Source of the DNA: Malacoplasma sp.
GTDB lineage: Bacteria; Bacillota_I; Bacilli_A; Mycoplasmatales; Mycoplasmoidaceae
Reading direction: 5' to 3'
Length of the DNA: 17,693 bases
Assembly (NCBI GenBank): GCA_029258015.1
Contig: JARHZT010000059.1
Span: forward strand, 1-17,693
Positions 16,539 to 17,693 of this stretch are shown one piece after another (the stretch's first letter is position 1; every line of letters starts with the position of its first letter). The translations under genes were made by a program, and so were the position numbers. Below the pieces are notes generated by a model, which was not told where the DNA came from, searched no databases, and saw only the letters and a list, made by a program, of their open reading frames with translations.

Positions 16539-17693
16539 TTATATTCTCTCTAATTTAACAAAATCTATCATTAGTTTTTTTAAATCACTAATTTCTTTCT
16601 TGGACATCCCTACAGGTATTCCAATTCTTATTATTCTATCAGTTTTGTCTTCTATTCCAGTTTCAATTAAAATATCAAAACTTGTAAATAGGAATGCTCT
16701 TAATTTTTTTGCACTTATATCTTCAGGTGTTTTAACAACTATTAATCAACTAGAATAATAATTTTTCTGTGGAAATATTTCATATCCATTAGCTGATAGT
16801 TCTTTATAAATATCTTTTGATATATTCTTTTTAAATTTATGTTGTGCTTCTATTCCGCCATTTTCTTTTATCTCTTCTGTTGCTGCATTAAATGCTGCAA
16901 TAACTCCCATAGGAAAAGTTGATGGTGACATTCCATTATATAAATGCTTCTTTTGAAAAGTTAGTCAATTTAAAAATATTAATCTTTTTCTATCTGCATT
17001 AATACTATTTGATAATTCCAAAGCTCTTTGACTTAAACATAAAATAGATAATCCAGGACATATTTCTAATCCCTTTGTAGATGTTCCAACAGCTGCATCC
17101 ACTCCTCATTTATCAAAATAAAAATATTCATTAACCAAACTAGAAACAGCATCAACAATTAAATACACATTGTGTTCTTTACAAATTTTAGAAATTGATT
17201 CAACATCATTTAAAACACCTGCAGATGTCTCAAGATGTGTCATAAACAAGAATTTAACCCCTTTAATTTGTTTTTCTATTTCATCCAAATCAAATGCTTT
17301 ACCAAATTCTATTTCAATAGTTTTGATATCTAAACCATAGTTTTTGGCATTATTAATTAAATTGTTTCCAAAAAAACCATTAGATAGGATTAGAGCCTTA
17401 TCATTAGGATTAGTTAGATTTGCAAAGCATGACTCTATACAACCCAATCCTGTTGATAGCATAGCAATTGGAAAACCTTTTTTTGATCCAAATATATATT
17501 TTATATTTTCTGCTAAGTTTTTATAAAAATGAGGTGCTATTTCAGAACGGTGATGTGTTGCGTGAGATGTAATAATACTTTTTACACTTTCTCTTATGTT
17601 TAATGGTCCAGGTGTGTACATTAATGAAGCATTATTGATAGTAAAATTATCATCTATTAAAATTACATCATTTATACTTTTTATCTCAGTTCC
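16539..17693 (-). CDS. Class V aminotransferase, 2-aminoethylphosphonate-pyruvate transaminase-like; N-terminus outside window
   Basis: At least 384 residues, running off the right edge. From the MYTPGP sequence (M codon at 17619-17621) to the stop is 360 residues, the usual length of a PhnW-type enzyme. Visible PLP features are LYIVDAVSSL-like VDAVSS with the cofactor Asp, the HLETSAGV substrate region, and STKGLEICPG with the Schiff-base Lys. Such enzymes move an amino group between small amino acids or 2-aminoethylphosphonate and pyruvate or glyoxylate. Twenty-four further in-frame residues lie upstream of TPGP with no stop, and no ribosome site precedes that ATG, so the protein extends further. 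Its end resembles the tail of a nucleotidyltransferase (EIKSINDVI), suggesting a fusion. The substrate is uncertain; serine- or alanine-glyoxylate aminotransferase is an alternative. Confidence 0.85.

Noticed and set aside
1..17693. tRNA, rRNA, CRISPR array or insertion sequence
   Set aside because: No cloverleaf ends, rRNA-like GC-richer blocks, regularly spaced repeats, transposase or terminal inverted repeats were seen by eye.

Overview
This window is AT-rich DNA from a mollicute. TGA must be read as tryptophan (translation table 4): nearly every gene has in-frame TGA codons at conserved Trp positions, for example the WCPYC motif of a thioredoxin-like protein, and TGG is also used. A Cys-anchored lipoprotein, lspA, class II lysS and a DUF2779 protein fit the Spiroplasma/Entomoplasma/Mycoplasma lineage. 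The species cannot be named from the sequence. All products below were translated with TGA as Trp.

Region 1 (1-4957) is a defence island. A DUF262 (GmrSD/DndB-like, DGQQR) gene runs leftward off the window and has an apparent frameshift near position 86. It diverges from a two-gene restriction-modification operon. The first gene is a fused two-domain adenine methyltransferase (a beta-class domain followed by a D12/alpha-class domain) with no conventional start codon. The second, overlapping by 8 bp, is a ~602-residue endonuclease that looks like the AlwI/MlyI/nicking BstNBI type IIS family. The two divergent leaders share an almost identical hairpin element.

Region 2 (4958-6831) is a lipoprotein gene of unknown function with a plausible promoter and a perfect 14-bp bidirectional terminator. 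Region 3 (6819-11599) is leftward: lysS, a large DUF2779 protein with two predicted nuclease folds, a small thioredoxin-like protein and a PHP-family phosphoesterase.

Region 4 (11765-15482) is rightward. It starts with a 363-residue protein that looks like a Fic-fold protein without catalytic residues, ending at a terminator. Then comes a tight cluster lspA, rluD-type pseudouridine synthase, tsaB and rimI (lipoprotein maturation, RNA modification, t6A synthesis, N-acetylation), ending at a terminator.

Region 5 (15470-17693) is leftward again: a class V aminotransferase (PhnW-like, possibly the C-terminal half of a fusion), then a Panacea/SocA-type (DUF4065) antitoxin gene overlapping a downstream gene for an unrecognised 193-residue protein, a probable toxin-antitoxin pair. 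No rRNA, tRNA, CRISPR array or insertion sequence was seen. No gene-free gap exceeds about 165 bp.
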